Source: Christensenella hongkongensis (GTDB lineage: Bacteria > Bacillota > Clostridia > Christensenellales > Christensenellaceae). From it: a stretch of DNA of 64,000 nt. The stretch is taken from positions 57,327 through 121,326 of the forward strand of contig NZ_LAYJ01000101.1 of the NCBI RefSeq assembly GCF_000981035.1, read 5' to 3'. The translations under genes were made by a program, and so were the position numbers. The notes under the pieces are model-generated. The model was not told the origin of the DNA and did no database searches. It saw only the letters and a list, made by a program, of their open reading frames with translations. Each line of letters starts with the position of its first letter. Position 1 is the stretch's first letter. Of this stretch, positions 8,724 through 16,947 are shown in pieces.

Positions 8724-8739
8724 ATTAGCATTCGCTAAC
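8724..8739. promoter_or_regulatory. DtxR-type operator
   Basis: Inverted repeat TTAGC-attc-GCTAA, the same core as the sites at 11763-11778 and 12512-12525. It lies in the long leader of the Cys-rich gene, between that gene and dtxR. Confidence 0.65.
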
Positions 8740-8808
8740 CTGCTGCTAAACCAACATGTGTTTGCAAGGAAGTTTCCTTCTGTAAGATGGAAAGCTCACA
8801 CGATGTAA

Positions 8809-8862
8809 GTTAGCAATAACTAACTACAAGCTTATTCTATCATTCCACATGCACTGTGTCAA
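8809..8862 (-). promoter_or_regulatory. Iron-regulated promoter with operator for the Cys-rich gene
   Basis: On the minus strand TTGACA (8857-8862) and TAGAAT (8834-8839) are 17 bp apart. The palindrome GTTAG-ttattg-CTAAC (8809-8824) sits just downstream of the -10, where a bound DtxR-type repressor would block the start. The transcript would carry about 330 nt before the Cys-rich gene; I see no convincing coding frame in that stretch (8495-8810). Confidence 0.7.
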
Positions 8863-8880
8863 GGGTTTTGTTAAAACTTA

Positions 8881-8909
8881 TTGAGAAGATTTTTCAGGTA
8901 TGTTACAAT
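8881..8909 (+). promoter_or_regulatory. Promoter of the dtxR-type regulator
   Basis: TTGAGA and TACAAT are spaced 17 bp. The -10 overlaps a small palindrome GTTAC-aat-GTAAC that differs from the TTAGC operators. Divergent from the iron-regulated promoter at 8834-8862. Confidence 0.65.
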
Positions 8910-9012
8910 GTAACGAAAAGTATGAGGAATTTCATTCTATTCTCATTTTAACGACAGCCTGGCTGGTTATATATATAAAATAAAAGGAATTTAGAAACGG
9001 GAGAATTTTACC

Positions 9013-9378
9013 ATGCGTGAATCTGGAGAAAATTATCTGGAAACAATTTTGATGCTGCAAAAGAGACTGGGAAGCGTGCGTTCCATTGACATTGCAAACG
9101 AGCTGGAATATTCCAAGCCCAGCATCAGCAGGGCAATGGGTATATTAAAAGACGATGGATATATTGCGATTGATAAGGGCGGCTATATCGAGCTTACGGA
9201 CAAAGGCCACGAAAAAGCGGAGGAAGTATATGAACGCCATGTGCTGATTCAGAAGTTCCTGATGGAAACGCTGCAGGTTGAGGCGGACGTTGCAGAGCAG
9301 GACGCCTGCCGGATCGAGCATATCATCAGCCAGCACACGTTCGACCGCATCAAGGCTTACGTAGAGGATGAACGGTAA
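9013..9378 (+). CDS. DtxR/IdeR-type iron-dependent transcriptional repressor
   Basis: 121 residues, the short two-domain form (winged helix, then dimerisation domain, no SH3-like domain). Aligning by eye with MntR and DtxR, the metal site reads Glu10, His76, Cys99, Glu102 and His103. The Cys at the position that is Glu in MntR and Cys102 in DtxR suggests Fe(II) rather than Mn(II) sensing. It lies between the Cys-rich gene and feoB, and several inverted repeats matching one another (TTAGC-n4-GCTAA) precede feoA2, feoB and the Cys-rich gene, so it most likely represses iron uptake when Fe(II) is plentiful. Metal preference is an inference. Confidence 0.9.
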   Translation: MRESGENYLETILMLQKRLGSVRSIDIANELEYSKPSISRAMGILKDDGYIAIDKGGYIELTDKGHEKAEEVYERHVLIQKFLMETLQVEADVAEQDACRIEHIISQHTFDRIKAYVEDER

Positions 9379-9433
9379 GCCCCTGTATTAATTGAGGCCT
9401 GCCTTGTGCGAAAAAGGCACTTTCAGTGCAAAT

Positions 9434-9467
9434 AAAACCGCTGTGCGTTCAGAGCGCAGCGGTTTTT
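9434..9467 (+). terminator. Terminator of the dtxR-type gene
   Basis: Hairpin with arms AAACCGCTG/CAGCGGTTT and a five-T tail, 55 bp after the stop codon. Confidence 0.75.
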
Positions 9468-9513
9468 CTGTACAGAATAACGTAAGAACGGTTTCCTGAA
9501 AGATACCGATACG

Positions 9514-9546
9514 GAAATGGGCAGCCCGGCTAAGGCTGCCCATTTC
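9514..9546 (-). terminator. 13-bp perfect hairpin after feoB
   Basis: GAAATGGGCAGCC pairs perfectly with its inverted copy around a 7-base loop, 40 bp beyond the feoB stop. The T-tail on either strand is weak, so it may act as a 3' stabiliser or a non-canonical terminator. Confidence 0.5.
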
Positions 9547-9587
9547 AATATTAAGTATAAGGTGAGAATTTTACCGTAATGGTTAAA

Positions 9588-11738
9588 TCAATAGTTGGCT
9601 TCCACAGCAGAAAGCGTACGGCCTTTTTTCGCAGGATCGTAGCCTTTGCGCGCCATCAGCCATACGATTAAGGCTATGAGCACTATGGCTATGACCGCAC
9701 CCACTCCAAATGGTGCTCCGAGAACAAGTACGTTTCCAAGCTGGAAAATGATGAAGGCGACTACATATGCAAGCAATGTCTGATAGCCGATTGCCGCCCA
9801 TGTCCATTTCGCGCTGCCCATTTCACGTTTGATTGCGCCGATTGCTGCAAAGCAGGGTGCGCACAGCAGGTTAAACGCCATGAAGGAGAATGCGCTGACC
9901 ACCGTGAAGGAAGCTGCAACGCTCGAGAGCAGCGCCACGCTTTCCTCTGTTGCGTCTGCGATACCATGTAAAACGCCCATCGTTGCAACAACATTCTCCT
10001 TGGCTACAAGCCCGGTGATGGTTGCGACGGAGGACTGCCAGTCCCCAAAGCCAAGCGGTGCGAATACCGGGGCGATAAAGCTGCCGATTGCCGCAAGCAT
10101 ACTGTCTTCAATGTCCACCATCTGGAACTGTGCGTTGAAGTTGCTCAGCAGCCAGATCACAACTGTGGAGGCAAAGATGATCGTACCGGCTTTGATGATA
10201 AAGGATTTTCCACGTTCCCACATATGGATCAGTACGCCCTTTACGCCGGGCACACGGTATTGCGGAAGCTCCATAACAAACGGGGCAGGTTCGCCTGCGA
10301 AGGGTTTCATCTTCTTTAGGATAATACCGGAAATGATGATCATGCCGATTCCAAGGAAGTACGCGCAGGGCGCAAGCCACCAGGAGTTCTCCGGGAACAT
10401 CGCACCCGCGATCAGCGCGATGATCGGCAGCTTTGCGCCGCAGGGCACAAAGGTGGTCGTCATGATTGTCATACGCCGGTCGGGTTCATTCTCAATCGTA
10501 CGGCTTGCCATGATGCCAGGAACGCCGCAGCCGGATGCAACCATCATAGGAATGAAGGATTTTCCGGAAAGCCCGAATTTGCGGAAGATACGGTCCATGA
10601 TGAACGCAACACGCGCCATATAACCGCAATCCTCAAGCAGCGCCAGCAGTACAAACAGGATGAGCATCTGTGGTACGAAGCCGATAATCGCTCCCACACC
10701 GCCTATAATTCCGTCAACCACAAGGCTTTGCGTCCAGTCCGCAGCTCCGATTGCCGCGAGGCCGTCGGAGGCCCAGCCGGAGATATATTCGCCGAACAGC
10801 ACGTCGTTGGTCCAGTCTGTTACGATTGTTCCAAGCCAACTGACGGAGATGAAGTACACCAGAAACATAACGCCGATGAAGATCGGAATCGCTGCCGCAC
10901 GGTTTGTTACCACACGGTCAATCTTATCTGAGATTGTCATTTGCTGGCTGCGTTTTTTTACTGTTTTGTGCATCAGGTGCTGGATGAAAGTATAACGTTC
11001 GTTGGTGATAATGCTTTCGCTGTCGTCGTCATACTGGTTTTCACACTGCCGCGTGAGCGCCTCGATTTTTTCCCTGGTGTCTGCTTTGAATTTGAATTGC
11101 TCCCACACCTTCTCGTCGCGCTCAAACAGCTTGATCGCGTACCAGCGAAGGTTCGCTGGCTCTACGACGCCGCTAATGAGGGCTTCGATTCCTTCGAGGG
11201 TTTGCTCCACATCGCCGGAAAATTTGTGGACGATAGGCTGGACCTTAACCGTTTGGGTAACGTTGCTTGCCGTCCTGATCACTTCGTCAAGGCCGGTGCC
11301 TTTGAGGGCCGAGGTCTCGATAATCGGGCATCCCAGCTCTTCGCTTAACTTCTTAACGTCGATTTTGTCGCCGCTCTTTTTCACAACGTCCATCATATTG
11401 AGCGCTATTACAACCGGGATTCCGGTTTCCAGAAGCTGCGTTGTGAGGTAAAGGTTCCGTTCGATATTGGTGCCGTCTACGATATCGATAATGACGTCCG
11501 GGTGCTCTTTGAGTAAATAATTGCGCGCTACCACTTCTTCAAGCGTATACGGAGATAATGAATAAATACCCGGAAGGTCGGTCACGGTGATGTCCTTGAT
11601 ACTTTTTAATTTACCCTCTTTTTTTTCAACCGTTACGCCCGGCCAGTTGCCCACATATTGAGATGCGCCGGTCAGGTCGTTGAACATGGTTGTTTTGCCG
11701 CAGTTTGGGTTTCCTGCGAGTGCAAATTTCATTGACAT
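9588..11738 (-). CDS. feoB: Ferrous iron transport protein B
   Basis: 716 residues. An N-terminal GTPase domain carries G1 GNPNCGKTT (residues 9-17), G3 DLPG and G4 NMMD, followed by a helical GDI-like region. The C-terminal half is a membrane domain with two Gate motifs rich in Cys and Gly, typical of the Fe(II) permease FeoB of the plasma membrane. ATG at 11738 is chosen because GGAGG lies 5 nt upstream; the longer frame to 11849 would cross the operator. A perfect palindrome GTTAGC-ttga-GCTAAC lies 25 bp upstream, and a terminator-like hairpin and a 109-bp repeat separate it from feoA, so it may have its own iron-controlled start. Confidence 0.97.
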   Translation of the reverse strand: MSMKFALAGNPNCGKTTMFNDLTGASQYVGNWPGVTVEKKEGKLKSIKDITVTDLPGIYSLSPYTLEEVVARNYLLKEHPDVIIDIVDGTNIERNLYLTTQLLETGIPVVIALNMMDVVKKSGDKIDVKKLSEELGCPIIETSALKGTGLDEVIRTASNVTQTVKVQPIVHKFSGDVEQTLEGIEALISGVVEPANLRWYAIKLFERDEKVWEQFKFKADTREKIEALTRQCENQYDDDSESIITNERYTFIQHLMHKTVKKRSQQMTISDKIDRVVTNRAAAIPIFIGVMFLVYFISVSWLGTIVTDWTNDVLFGEYISGWASDGLAAIGAADWTQSLVVDGIIGGVGAIIGFVPQMLILFVLLALLEDCGYMARVAFIMDRIFRKFGLSGKSFIPMMVASGCGVPGIMASRTIENEPDRRMTIMTTTFVPCGAKLPIIALIAGAMFPENSWWLAPCAYFLGIGMIIISGIILKKMKPFAGEPAPFVMELPQYRVPGVKGVLIHMWERGKSFIIKAGTIIFASTVVIWLLSNFNAQFQMVDIEDSMLAAIGSFIAPVFAPLGFGDWQSSVATITGLVAKENVVATMGVLHGIADATEESVALLSSVAASFTVVSAFSFMAFNLLCAPCFAAIGAIKREMGSAKWTWAAIGYQTLLAYVVAFIIFQLGNVLVLGAPFGVGAVIAIVLIALIVWLMARKGYDPAKKGRTLSAVEANY

Positions 11739-11762
11739 GATATCCTCCTTCGTACAAAAATC

Positions 11763-11778
11763 GTTAGCTTGAGCTAAC
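11763..11778. promoter_or_regulatory. DtxR-type operator before feoB
   Basis: Perfect 6-4-6 inverted repeat GTTAGC-ttga-GCTAAC, 25 bp upstream of the feoB start. It is the most symmetrical of the operator set in this window. Confidence 0.75.
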
Positions 11779-11788
11779 CAATTTGCTG

Positions 11789-11812
11789 AAAAAATGCAGA
11801 GAAAAACTCTGC
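11789..11812 (-). terminator. Terminator-like hairpin between feoA and feoB
   Basis: On the minus strand GCAGAG-ttttt-CTCTGC is followed by a T-run of six, just before the feoB operator. It could lower read-through from feoA into feoB or act as an attenuator. Confidence 0.55.
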
Positions 11813-11832
11813 CAAATAAAGTAAAGAGCGCG

Positions 11833-11941
11833 TTATAGCAATTTGTCAAAAGGTTGGTTACAAGCTTTTGGTATAAATTGCAAATCCAGGCGGTTTACCG
11901 TGCGTCCTGCACAACCTGCATTCAGTTAAACCGCTGTAAAA
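11833..11941. repeat. 109-bp dispersed structured repeat, copy 2
   Basis: Second copy of the element at 2202-2310, equal in length with about 13 substitutions and no gap. The second hairpin here is GGCGGTTT/AAACCGCT against AGCGATTT/AAATCGCT in copy 1: one full compensatory pair change and one change to a G-T (G-U in RNA) pair. It lies between feoA and feoB, again upstream of a metal-transport gene on the minus strand. Confidence 0.8.
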
Positions 11942-11947
11942 TTCCGC

Positions 11948-12196
11948 TCAGCCCACTTGTATGATTTCCGCATCCGCCTTGCGGATCGAAAGCTCATAAC
12001 CTCTTACGGTCACCTCGACAGGATCGCCCAGGGGCGCAACCTTGCGCACATAGACCGGCGTTCCCTTTGTGATGCCCATATCCATAATCCTGCGCTTCAC
12101 AGGCCCTGAACCGCAAAGCTTGGTGACGGTAACCGTCTCGCCACATTTTACGCCGCGGAGCGTTTTACCGCCGGATACATCGTGTTGATTCTTCAT
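11948..12196 (-). CDS. feoA: FeoA-family protein
   Basis: 82 residues, an SH3-like FeoA domain (motif VKRRIMDMGITKGTPVYVRKVAP) that works with FeoB in ferrous iron uptake, probably by binding its cytosolic part. ATG at 12196 is preceded by GGAGA; the upstream extension has no family similarity. It is the second gene of a feoA-feoA-feoB cluster; 73 bp separate it from the upstream feoA paralogue. Confidence 0.93.
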   Translation of the reverse strand: MKNQHDVSGGKTLRGVKCGETVTVTKLCGSGPVKRRIMDMGITKGTPVYVRKVAPLGDPVEVTVRGYELSIRKADAEIIQVG

Positions 12197-12269
12197 GTAA
12201 TCTTCTCCTTTCCGTTTGATCTCACTAAATTTATAATGCAGGCGCAAAAGGGCCGCATTGTCCAAAAAA

Positions 12270-12488
12270 TCAGGAGTCTGCAACCATGATGCGGTTTGCC
12301 ATGCTCTTGCTGATTGCGATACGTGAATCCTTGACGTTGACAATCATATTGCCACCCATTTCAGTAATCACAGTTACGTTTTCACCTTCCACAAAGCCAA
12401 GGCTTCCCAGAAAGTGACGAACGTCGTCCTTCCCGTTGATCTTGCAGATAAAAGCTTTTCTGCCTGCCGGCGCCATCGTAAGAGGCAT
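12270..12488 (-). CDS. FeoA-family protein, second paralogue
   Basis: 72 residues, another stand-alone FeoA domain (motif HFLGSLGFVEGENVTV). ATG at 12488 is used, with AAGGAG upstream; a TTG seven codons earlier would absorb that ribosome site. Two different FeoA proteins before one FeoB is common in clostridia and suggests division of labour in activating FeoB. It is the first gene of the operon, behind a promoter with several DtxR-type operators. Confidence 0.92.
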   Translation of the reverse strand: MPLTMAPAGRKAFICKINGKDDVRHFLGSLGFVEGENVTVITEMGGNMIVNVKDSRIAISKSMANRIMVADS

Positions 12489-12511
12489 AATAGAGATCAC
12501 TCCTTCCAAAA

Positions 12512-12605
12512 TTAGCGATTGCTAACATAAAAACCAAAGATTGGGGTTAGCTCTTACTAACCCTCTTCTAAAATAAAGTTTACCATTGCTAACCAAAATA
12601 GTCAA
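12512..12605 (-). promoter_or_regulatory. feo operon promoter with clustered DtxR-type operators
   Basis: On the minus strand TTGACT (12600-12605) and TAAACT (12577-12582) are 17 bp apart, with a GGTTAGC half-site in the spacer. Downstream lie GGTTAG-taagag-CTAACC (12545-12562) and TTAGC-aatc-GCTAA (12512-12525). Three sites around and after the start fit strong repression by the DtxR-type protein with Fe(II). Confidence 0.78.
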
Positions 12606-12654
12606 TCAGAAACCAAAAATTTTTTGAAACATTTTTCAAAAAAGCGGCTGAAAT

Positions 12655-12682
12655 AAAAAACGGCACGGATCATCCGTGCCGT
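12655..12682 (-). terminator. Terminator of argG
   Basis: Perfect hairpin ACGGCACGGAT/ATCCGTGCCGT followed by six T on the minus strand, right after argG. Confidence 0.85.
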
Positions 12683-12696
12683 TCGTGTGACAGTAA

Positions 12697-13917
12697 TCAG
12701 ATTTTATCCTTCAGTGCAAGGGCGCGCACCTTCAGCGGCAGGCCGAACAGGTTGATAAATCCTTCGGCGTCCTTGTGGTTGTAAACTTCATCTTCGCCAA
12801 AGGTTGCGAATTCTTCGCTGTACAGCGAGTAAGGCGACTTCAGGCCAACGTGTTTACAGTTGCCCTTATAAAGCTTCATGCGAACGGTGCCCGTAACGGT
12901 CTTCTGTGTTTCCGCAACGAATGCGCTGAGCGCCTCGCGCAGCGGGCAGAACCATTTTCCATCATAGACGAGCTCCGCAAATTTTGTGGCAACGCCTTCC
13001 TTATAGTGCATGGTATCTTTATCGAGCGTCAGCGTTTCAAGCGCCGCATGCGCCGTGTAAAGGATGCGTCCGCCCGGATTTTCGTAAACGCCGCGGCTCT
13101 TCATACCCACAAGACGGTTTTCTACGAGGTCGTCAATGCCCACGCCGTTTTCAGCGCCAAGCTCGTTTAGCTTTGTAACAAGCTCAACAGGGGAATACTT
13201 CTGTCCGTCGATCGATACGGGGATTCCCTGCTCAAATTCAATCGTAAAATAGCACGGCTTGTCCGGAGCCTCTTCCGGCGTTTTGCAGATCATATACAGG
13301 TCGTCCTTCGGCTCGTTCCACGGATCCTCAAGATCCGCGCCCTCGTGGGAAAGGTGCCATATGTTGGCGTCCATGCTGTAGTTGTGCTCCTTATCCACCG
13401 GCACGGGGATGTTCCTTGCCTGTGCATATTCAATTTCTTCCTCACGGGATTTGATATCCCAGATACGCCACGGGGCAATGATATCGAGCTCGGGAGCAAG
13501 CGCTTTCACAGTCAGCTCAAAACGAACCTGGTCGTTTCCTTTTCCGGTAGCGCCGTGGCAGATCGCATCCGCGCCGACTTCCTTTGCAATCTCCACAAGG
13601 CGTTTCGCGATGATCGGGCGCGCAAACGACGTACCCAGAAGGTATTTGCCCTCGTACATCGCATCTGCCTGCATCGTCGGATATACATAATCGGTAATGA
13701 ATTCTTCTGTCAAATCCTCGATATACGCGTCGGACGCGCCGGTACCCAATGCTTTTTCGTAAAGGCCGTCAAGCTCTTTGCCCTGGCCTACGTCTCCGCA
13801 TACCGCGATTACGTCCTTTACGCCGTAGGTTTCCTTCAGCCACGGAATGATGATCGATGTATCAAGACCGCCCGAATATGCCAGAACTACTTTGTTGTAC
13901 TGTTTTTTAGTTTCCAT
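12697..13917 (-). CDS. argG: Argininosuccinate synthase
   Basis: 406 residues, full length. It joins citrulline and aspartate using ATP to form argininosuccinate in the cytosol, the step before argH. The ATP-binding PP-loop motif AYSGGLDTS lies near residues 13-21. The ATG follows AGGGG. Single-gene transcript: a strong promoter overlapped by two ARG-box-like sites lies upstream and a terminator directly downstream. Regulation by an ArgR-type repressor is therefore likely; no argR gene is in the window. Confidence 0.98.
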   Translation of the reverse strand: METKKQYNKVVLAYSGGLDTSIIIPWLKETYGVKDVIAVCGDVGQGKELDGLYEKALGTGASDAYIEDLTEEFITDYVYPTMQADAMYEGKYLLGTSFARPIIAKRLVEIAKEVGADAICHGATGKGNDQVRFELTVKALAPELDIIAPWRIWDIKSREEEIEYAQARNIPVPVDKEHNYSMDANIWHLSHEGADLEDPWNEPKDDLYMICKTPEEAPDKPCYFTIEFEQGIPVSIDGQKYSPVELVTKLNELGAENGVGIDDLVENRLVGMKSRGVYENPGGRILYTAHAALETLTLDKDTMHYKEGVATKFAELVYDGKWFCPLREALSAFVAETQKTVTGTVRMKLYKGNCKHVGLKSPYSLYSEEFATFGEDEVYNHKDAEGFINLFGLPLKVRALALKDKI

Positions 13918-13962
13918 TTTTAAACCCCTTTTTCGCGCCGGGGGCGCGTAATATTCATTTGA

Positions 13963-13999
13963 TGTTTATAATTATACATAAAAATGAATAATTATGCAA
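13963..13999 (-). promoter_or_regulatory. argG promoter overlapped by ARG boxes
   Basis: On the minus strand TTGCAT (13994-13999) and TATAAT (13971-13976) are 17 bp apart. TGAATAATTATGCA (13985-13998) and TGTTTATAATTATACA (13963-13978) resemble the ArgR/AhrC ARG box and cover both promoter elements. Confidence 0.75.
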
Positions 14000-14110
14000 T
14001 AGTAAATTTGAAAATAATAAAACTATTTTAACGAAGCCGCAAATTGCACAAAAATAGAAAATCAGGTATACTGGGGTTAGCAATCAAATCAGGAAACAGG
14101 AGAAAAGTAT

Positions 14111-14614
14111 TTGATCGTTTTGGGAATTGATCCGGGGCTTGCCACCGTCGGCTACGGCGTGGTAAGCTGCGATGAAAAAACAAGGCTGCAGCTCATCGAT
14201 TATGGCACCATACTGACGGAAGCGAGGGAACAATTTCCCATTCGCCTCAAGCAGATATCGCATGGCATCACGCAGCTTATTGAGATGTATTCGCCGGATT
14301 GCGTGGCCTTTGAAGAGCTGTTTTTCAATAAAAATGTAAAGACGGCGATCAATGTGGCGCAGGCAAGGGGGGCGGCGCTTGTTGCAGCTTCCGAAAAAAC
14401 AGAGGAACTTTATGAATATACGCCCCTGCAAATCAAACAGGCTGTGGTAGGCTATGGACGTGCGGACAAAAACCAGGTGCAGATCATGGTTAAGACGCTC
14501 CTGTCCTTAAAAGAGATACCAAAGCCGGACGATGCGGCAGACGCGGTCGCTGTGGCAATCTGTCATGCGCACAGCGCCCATACGGCGGGAATACTCAATA
14601 CAAAGATCAAATAA
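14111..14614 (+). CDS. ruvC: Holliday junction endonuclease RuvC
   Basis: 167 residues. A dimeric RNase H-fold nuclease that resolves four-way DNA junctions with RuvAB. The first catalytic Asp is at residue 7 (GIDPG), the Glu lies in FEELFFN near 67, and the final acidic pair is in DDAADAVA near 138. The start is TTG at 14111 preceded by AGGAGA. First gene of a ruvC-ruvA-lipoprotein unit, with ruvB following behind its own -10 box. Confidence 0.96.
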   Translation: MIVLGIDPGLATVGYGVVSCDEKTRLQLIDYGTILTEAREQFPIRLKQISHGITQLIEMYSPDCVAFEELFFNKNVKTAINVAQARGAALVAASEKTEELYEYTPLQIKQAVVGYGRADKNQVQIMVKTLLSLKEIPKPDDAADAVAVAICHAHSAHTAGILNTKIK

Positions 14615-14624
14615 GGAGAAACGA

Positions 14625-15215
14625 ATGTACGCATATATCTCGGGCGAGGTGGCTCAAAAGGCGGCGAATTACGCGGTGATTGATGTAAACGGCGTGGGGT
14701 ACCGGATTTTTACGGATACGTTTTCGCTTAATATGCTCAAAACAGGAGAGAAAGGCAAGCTGTATACCTATTTAAAGGTTGCCGAGGACGATATGACACT
14801 TTACGGCTTTGCTACGGTAGAGCAGAAGGCAATGTTTGAAAAGCTTCTTTCAATCAGCGGGGTTGGCCCCAAGGCTGCGGCTTCTGTGCTTTCCACCATG
14901 CGTGTCAACGATATCGCCGCGGCGGTGATTTCCAGTGACGACAAGGCGTTCACCGGCGTACCGGGTATCGGCAAAAAAACAGCGCAGCGCCTTGTGCTGG
15001 AGCTGAAGGAAAAGGTGGACTTTGAAGACGCGATAGGGGATGGCGGCGTCGATATGAGCGTAATCACGCAGGATGCGGGGCAGGAAGCGGTCGCCGCACT
15101 GGTGGGCCTTGGTTACAACAGGCAGGAAGCTGTCCAGGCAATTTCAGCGGTAAAAAGTTTGGGAGACAGCGCGGAAGAGCTCGTTTCCCTGGCGTTAAAA
15201 AGAATGGGAAGATAA
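14625..15215 (+). CDS. ruvA: Holliday junction DNA helicase subunit RuvA
   Basis: 196 residues with the OB-fold N-terminal domain, two helix-hairpin-helix motifs (GVGPKAA and GVPGIGKKTAQRL near 75-125) and the C-terminal domain III that contacts RuvB. RuvA binds the junction as a tetramer and loads RuvB rings. ATG at 14625 is preceded by AAGGAG, 10 bp after ruvC. Confidence 0.97.
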   Translation: MYAYISGEVAQKAANYAVIDVNGVGYRIFTDTFSLNMLKTGEKGKLYTYLKVAEDDMTLYGFATVEQKAMFEKLLSISGVGPKAAASVLSTMRVNDIAAAVISSDDKAFTGVPGIGKKTAQRLVLELKEKVDFEDAIGDGGVDMSVITQDAGQEAVAALVGLGYNRQEAVQAISAVKSLGDSAEELVSLALKRMGR

Positions 15216-15230
15216 AAGGAGTATCATAAA

Positions 15231-15755
15231 ATGAAACGGATATTGATCGTAATCATGACGGCGCTGCTCATAACGGTTTTTGCCGCGTGCGCCAAACAGG
15301 AAACGCCTTCGGCGCAAACGGAGTCGCCGCAGGCTTCGCAGGGGGCACAGATCGCAAACCCATGGGAGGATGCAAAGGACGCGGCAGAGGTCAAAGAAAT
15401 GACCGGGCTTGAAATGGGTTCTTTGCCGGAAGGAGCGACAGACGTTACTTATTCTGTGCTCGAAAGCCAGAAGCTCGCGCAGGCTGTGTTCACATGGAAG
15501 GGCGATACCTATACGCTTCGTATGGTGAAGGGCTCGCCTGAAGAGGATCTCTCGGGCATGTTTGTTGAATTTGATGAGACGCAGGAACTGAGGTTTGAGG
15601 ATTACCCGTATACCATCCGCTATAATGAAGGAGCGGAAGGTGTGGCCGAGTGGCATGACGAGCTTACGGATGTGGAATATTCCGTTACAATGCAGACAGG
15701 CGCCACAAAGGATAAGCTTTCCGATGTTTCGGTGGCTCTTATCCCCGCAGGTTGA
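15231..15755 (+). CDS. Putative lipoprotein between ruvA and ruvB
   Basis: 174 residues of unknown function. A lipoprotein signal peptide ends in FAAC with the Cys at 20, followed by a short Gln/Ser/Thr/Pro linker. The remaining domain (about 45-172) is rich in beta-type sequence and Glu/Asp with repeated short Tyr/Thr motifs, like small periplasm-type or extracytoplasmic domains. The gene sits 15 bp after ruvA, with AAAGGAG before ATG, and is followed by a hairpin. Its presence inside the ruv cluster is unusual; no link to recombination can be read from the sequence. Confidence 0.85.
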   Translation: MKRILIVIMTALLITVFAACAKQETPSAQTESPQASQGAQIANPWEDAKDAAEVKEMTGLEMGSLPEGATDVTYSVLESQKLAQAVFTWKGDTYTLRMVKGSPEEDLSGMFVEFDETQELRFEDYPYTIRYNEGAEGVAEWHDELTDVEYSVTMQTGATKDKLSDVSVALIPAG

Positions 15756-15770
15756 TTGGAAGCAAATGTC

Positions 15771-15807
15771 AAAGCCCTGGGAAATCTGCTGATTTTCCCG
15801 GGGCTTT
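15771..15807 (+). terminator. Hairpin after the ruv lipoprotein
   Basis: AAAGCCC-TGGGAAAT pairs with ATTTTCCC-GGGGCTTT around a 6-base loop. The T-tail is short, but the position between the lipoprotein and the ruvB promoter fits a terminator. Confidence 0.6.
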
Positions 15808-15894
15808 CCATATTTCGCCGAAAAACAACGTATTTCTTTCGGCAGGAGGATAGTGTATAATAGGAAGCAATCAGGAATTTGACAGGAGAAGGCA

Positions 15895-16932
15895 ATGGAA
15901 GAAGAATCTCGAATCGTTTCGGGAATGAAAATGAACGAAGATATGACTGCGGATGCGTCCCTGCGCCCGCAGTCCCTTGGCGAATATATCGGGCAGGAAA
16001 AGGTCAAGGAGAAGATGGCGATCTTTATTGAGGCGGCAAAGCTGCGGGGTGAAGCGCTCGACCATGTTTTGCTCTATGGCCCGCCCGGCCTTGGAAAAAC
16101 GACGCTCGCGCATATTATCGCCCAGGAGCTGAACGTCAATATCCGTATCACTTCCGGCCCGGCGATCGAGCGTCCGGGAGACCTTGCAGCGCTGCTGACA
16201 AACCTTTCGGATAAGGACGTTTTATTTATCGATGAAATACACCGCCTCAATACGAGCGTAGAGGAGGTGCTTTATCCTGCCATGGAAGATTATGCGCTGG
16301 ATATTATTCTCGGCAAAGGGCCGTCCGCGCGCTCGATGCGTATCGATCTGCCAAGGTTCACGCTCGTTGGGGCCACGACGCGCGCCGGGATGCTGACTTC
16401 ACCGCTGAGGGACCGTTTCGGCGTGATCAACCGCCTGCAAATGTATGACGCGGATCAGTTGAAAACGATTGTTAAGCGCTCCGCAAAGATACTCGATATC
16501 CACGTGGATGAAGAGGGGGCGGCAGAGATCGCGCGCCGCTCGCGTGGGACTCCGCGTATCGCCAACAGGCTTTTGCGCCGCGTAAGGGATTTTGCCGATG
16601 TGCGCGCGGAGGGGATCATTACGAGGGAAGCTGCGGATGAAGGCCTAAAGCTGCTCGAGGTGGACGGGCTTGGGCTCGATCATTCAGACCGGCTGGTGCT
16701 CGATGCGATCATTACAAAGTTTGGAGGCGGGCCGGTAGGGCTTGATACGCTGGCGGCGACGACAGGCGAGGAATCCGGCACAATCGAGGACGTTATTGAA
16801 CCATTTTTGCTGCAGCTTGGGTTCCTGCAACGCACGCCGAGAGGACGCTGCGCGACAGAGCACGCATACCGGCACATGGGGATTCCACTCCCGCAAAAGA
16901 CTGATAATAAGGGGCAAACCAGACTGTTCTAG
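15895..16932 (+). CDS. ruvB: Holliday junction branch migration ATPase RuvB
   Basis: 345 residues. AAA+ ring motor driving branch migration with RuvA. Walker [10 protein letters not shown] lies near residue 62, Walker B FIDEIHR near 111, sensor GATTRAG near 161, and the C-terminal winged-helix domain is complete. ATG at 15895 follows AGGAGAAGG. A TATAAT at about 15856 gives it a likely own start separate from ruvCA. Confidence 0.98.
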   Translation: MEEESRIVSGMKMNEDMTADASLRPQSLGEYIGQEKVKEKMAIFIEAAKLRGEALDHVLLYGPPGLGKTTLAHIIAQELNVNIRITSGPAIERPGDLAALLTNLSDKDVLFIDEIHRLNTSVEEVLYPAMEDYALDIILGKGPSARSMRIDLPRFTLVGATTRAGMLTSPLRDRFGVINRLQMYDADQLKTIVKRSAKILDIHVDEEGAAEIARRSRGTPRIANRLLRRVRDFADVRAEGIITREAADEGLKLLEVDGLGLDHSDRLVLDAIITKFGGGPVGLDTLAATTGEESGTIEDVIEPFLLQLGFLQRTPRGRCATEHAYRHMGIPLPQKTDNKGQTRLF

Positions 16933-16947
16933 TCTGTATAATACACG

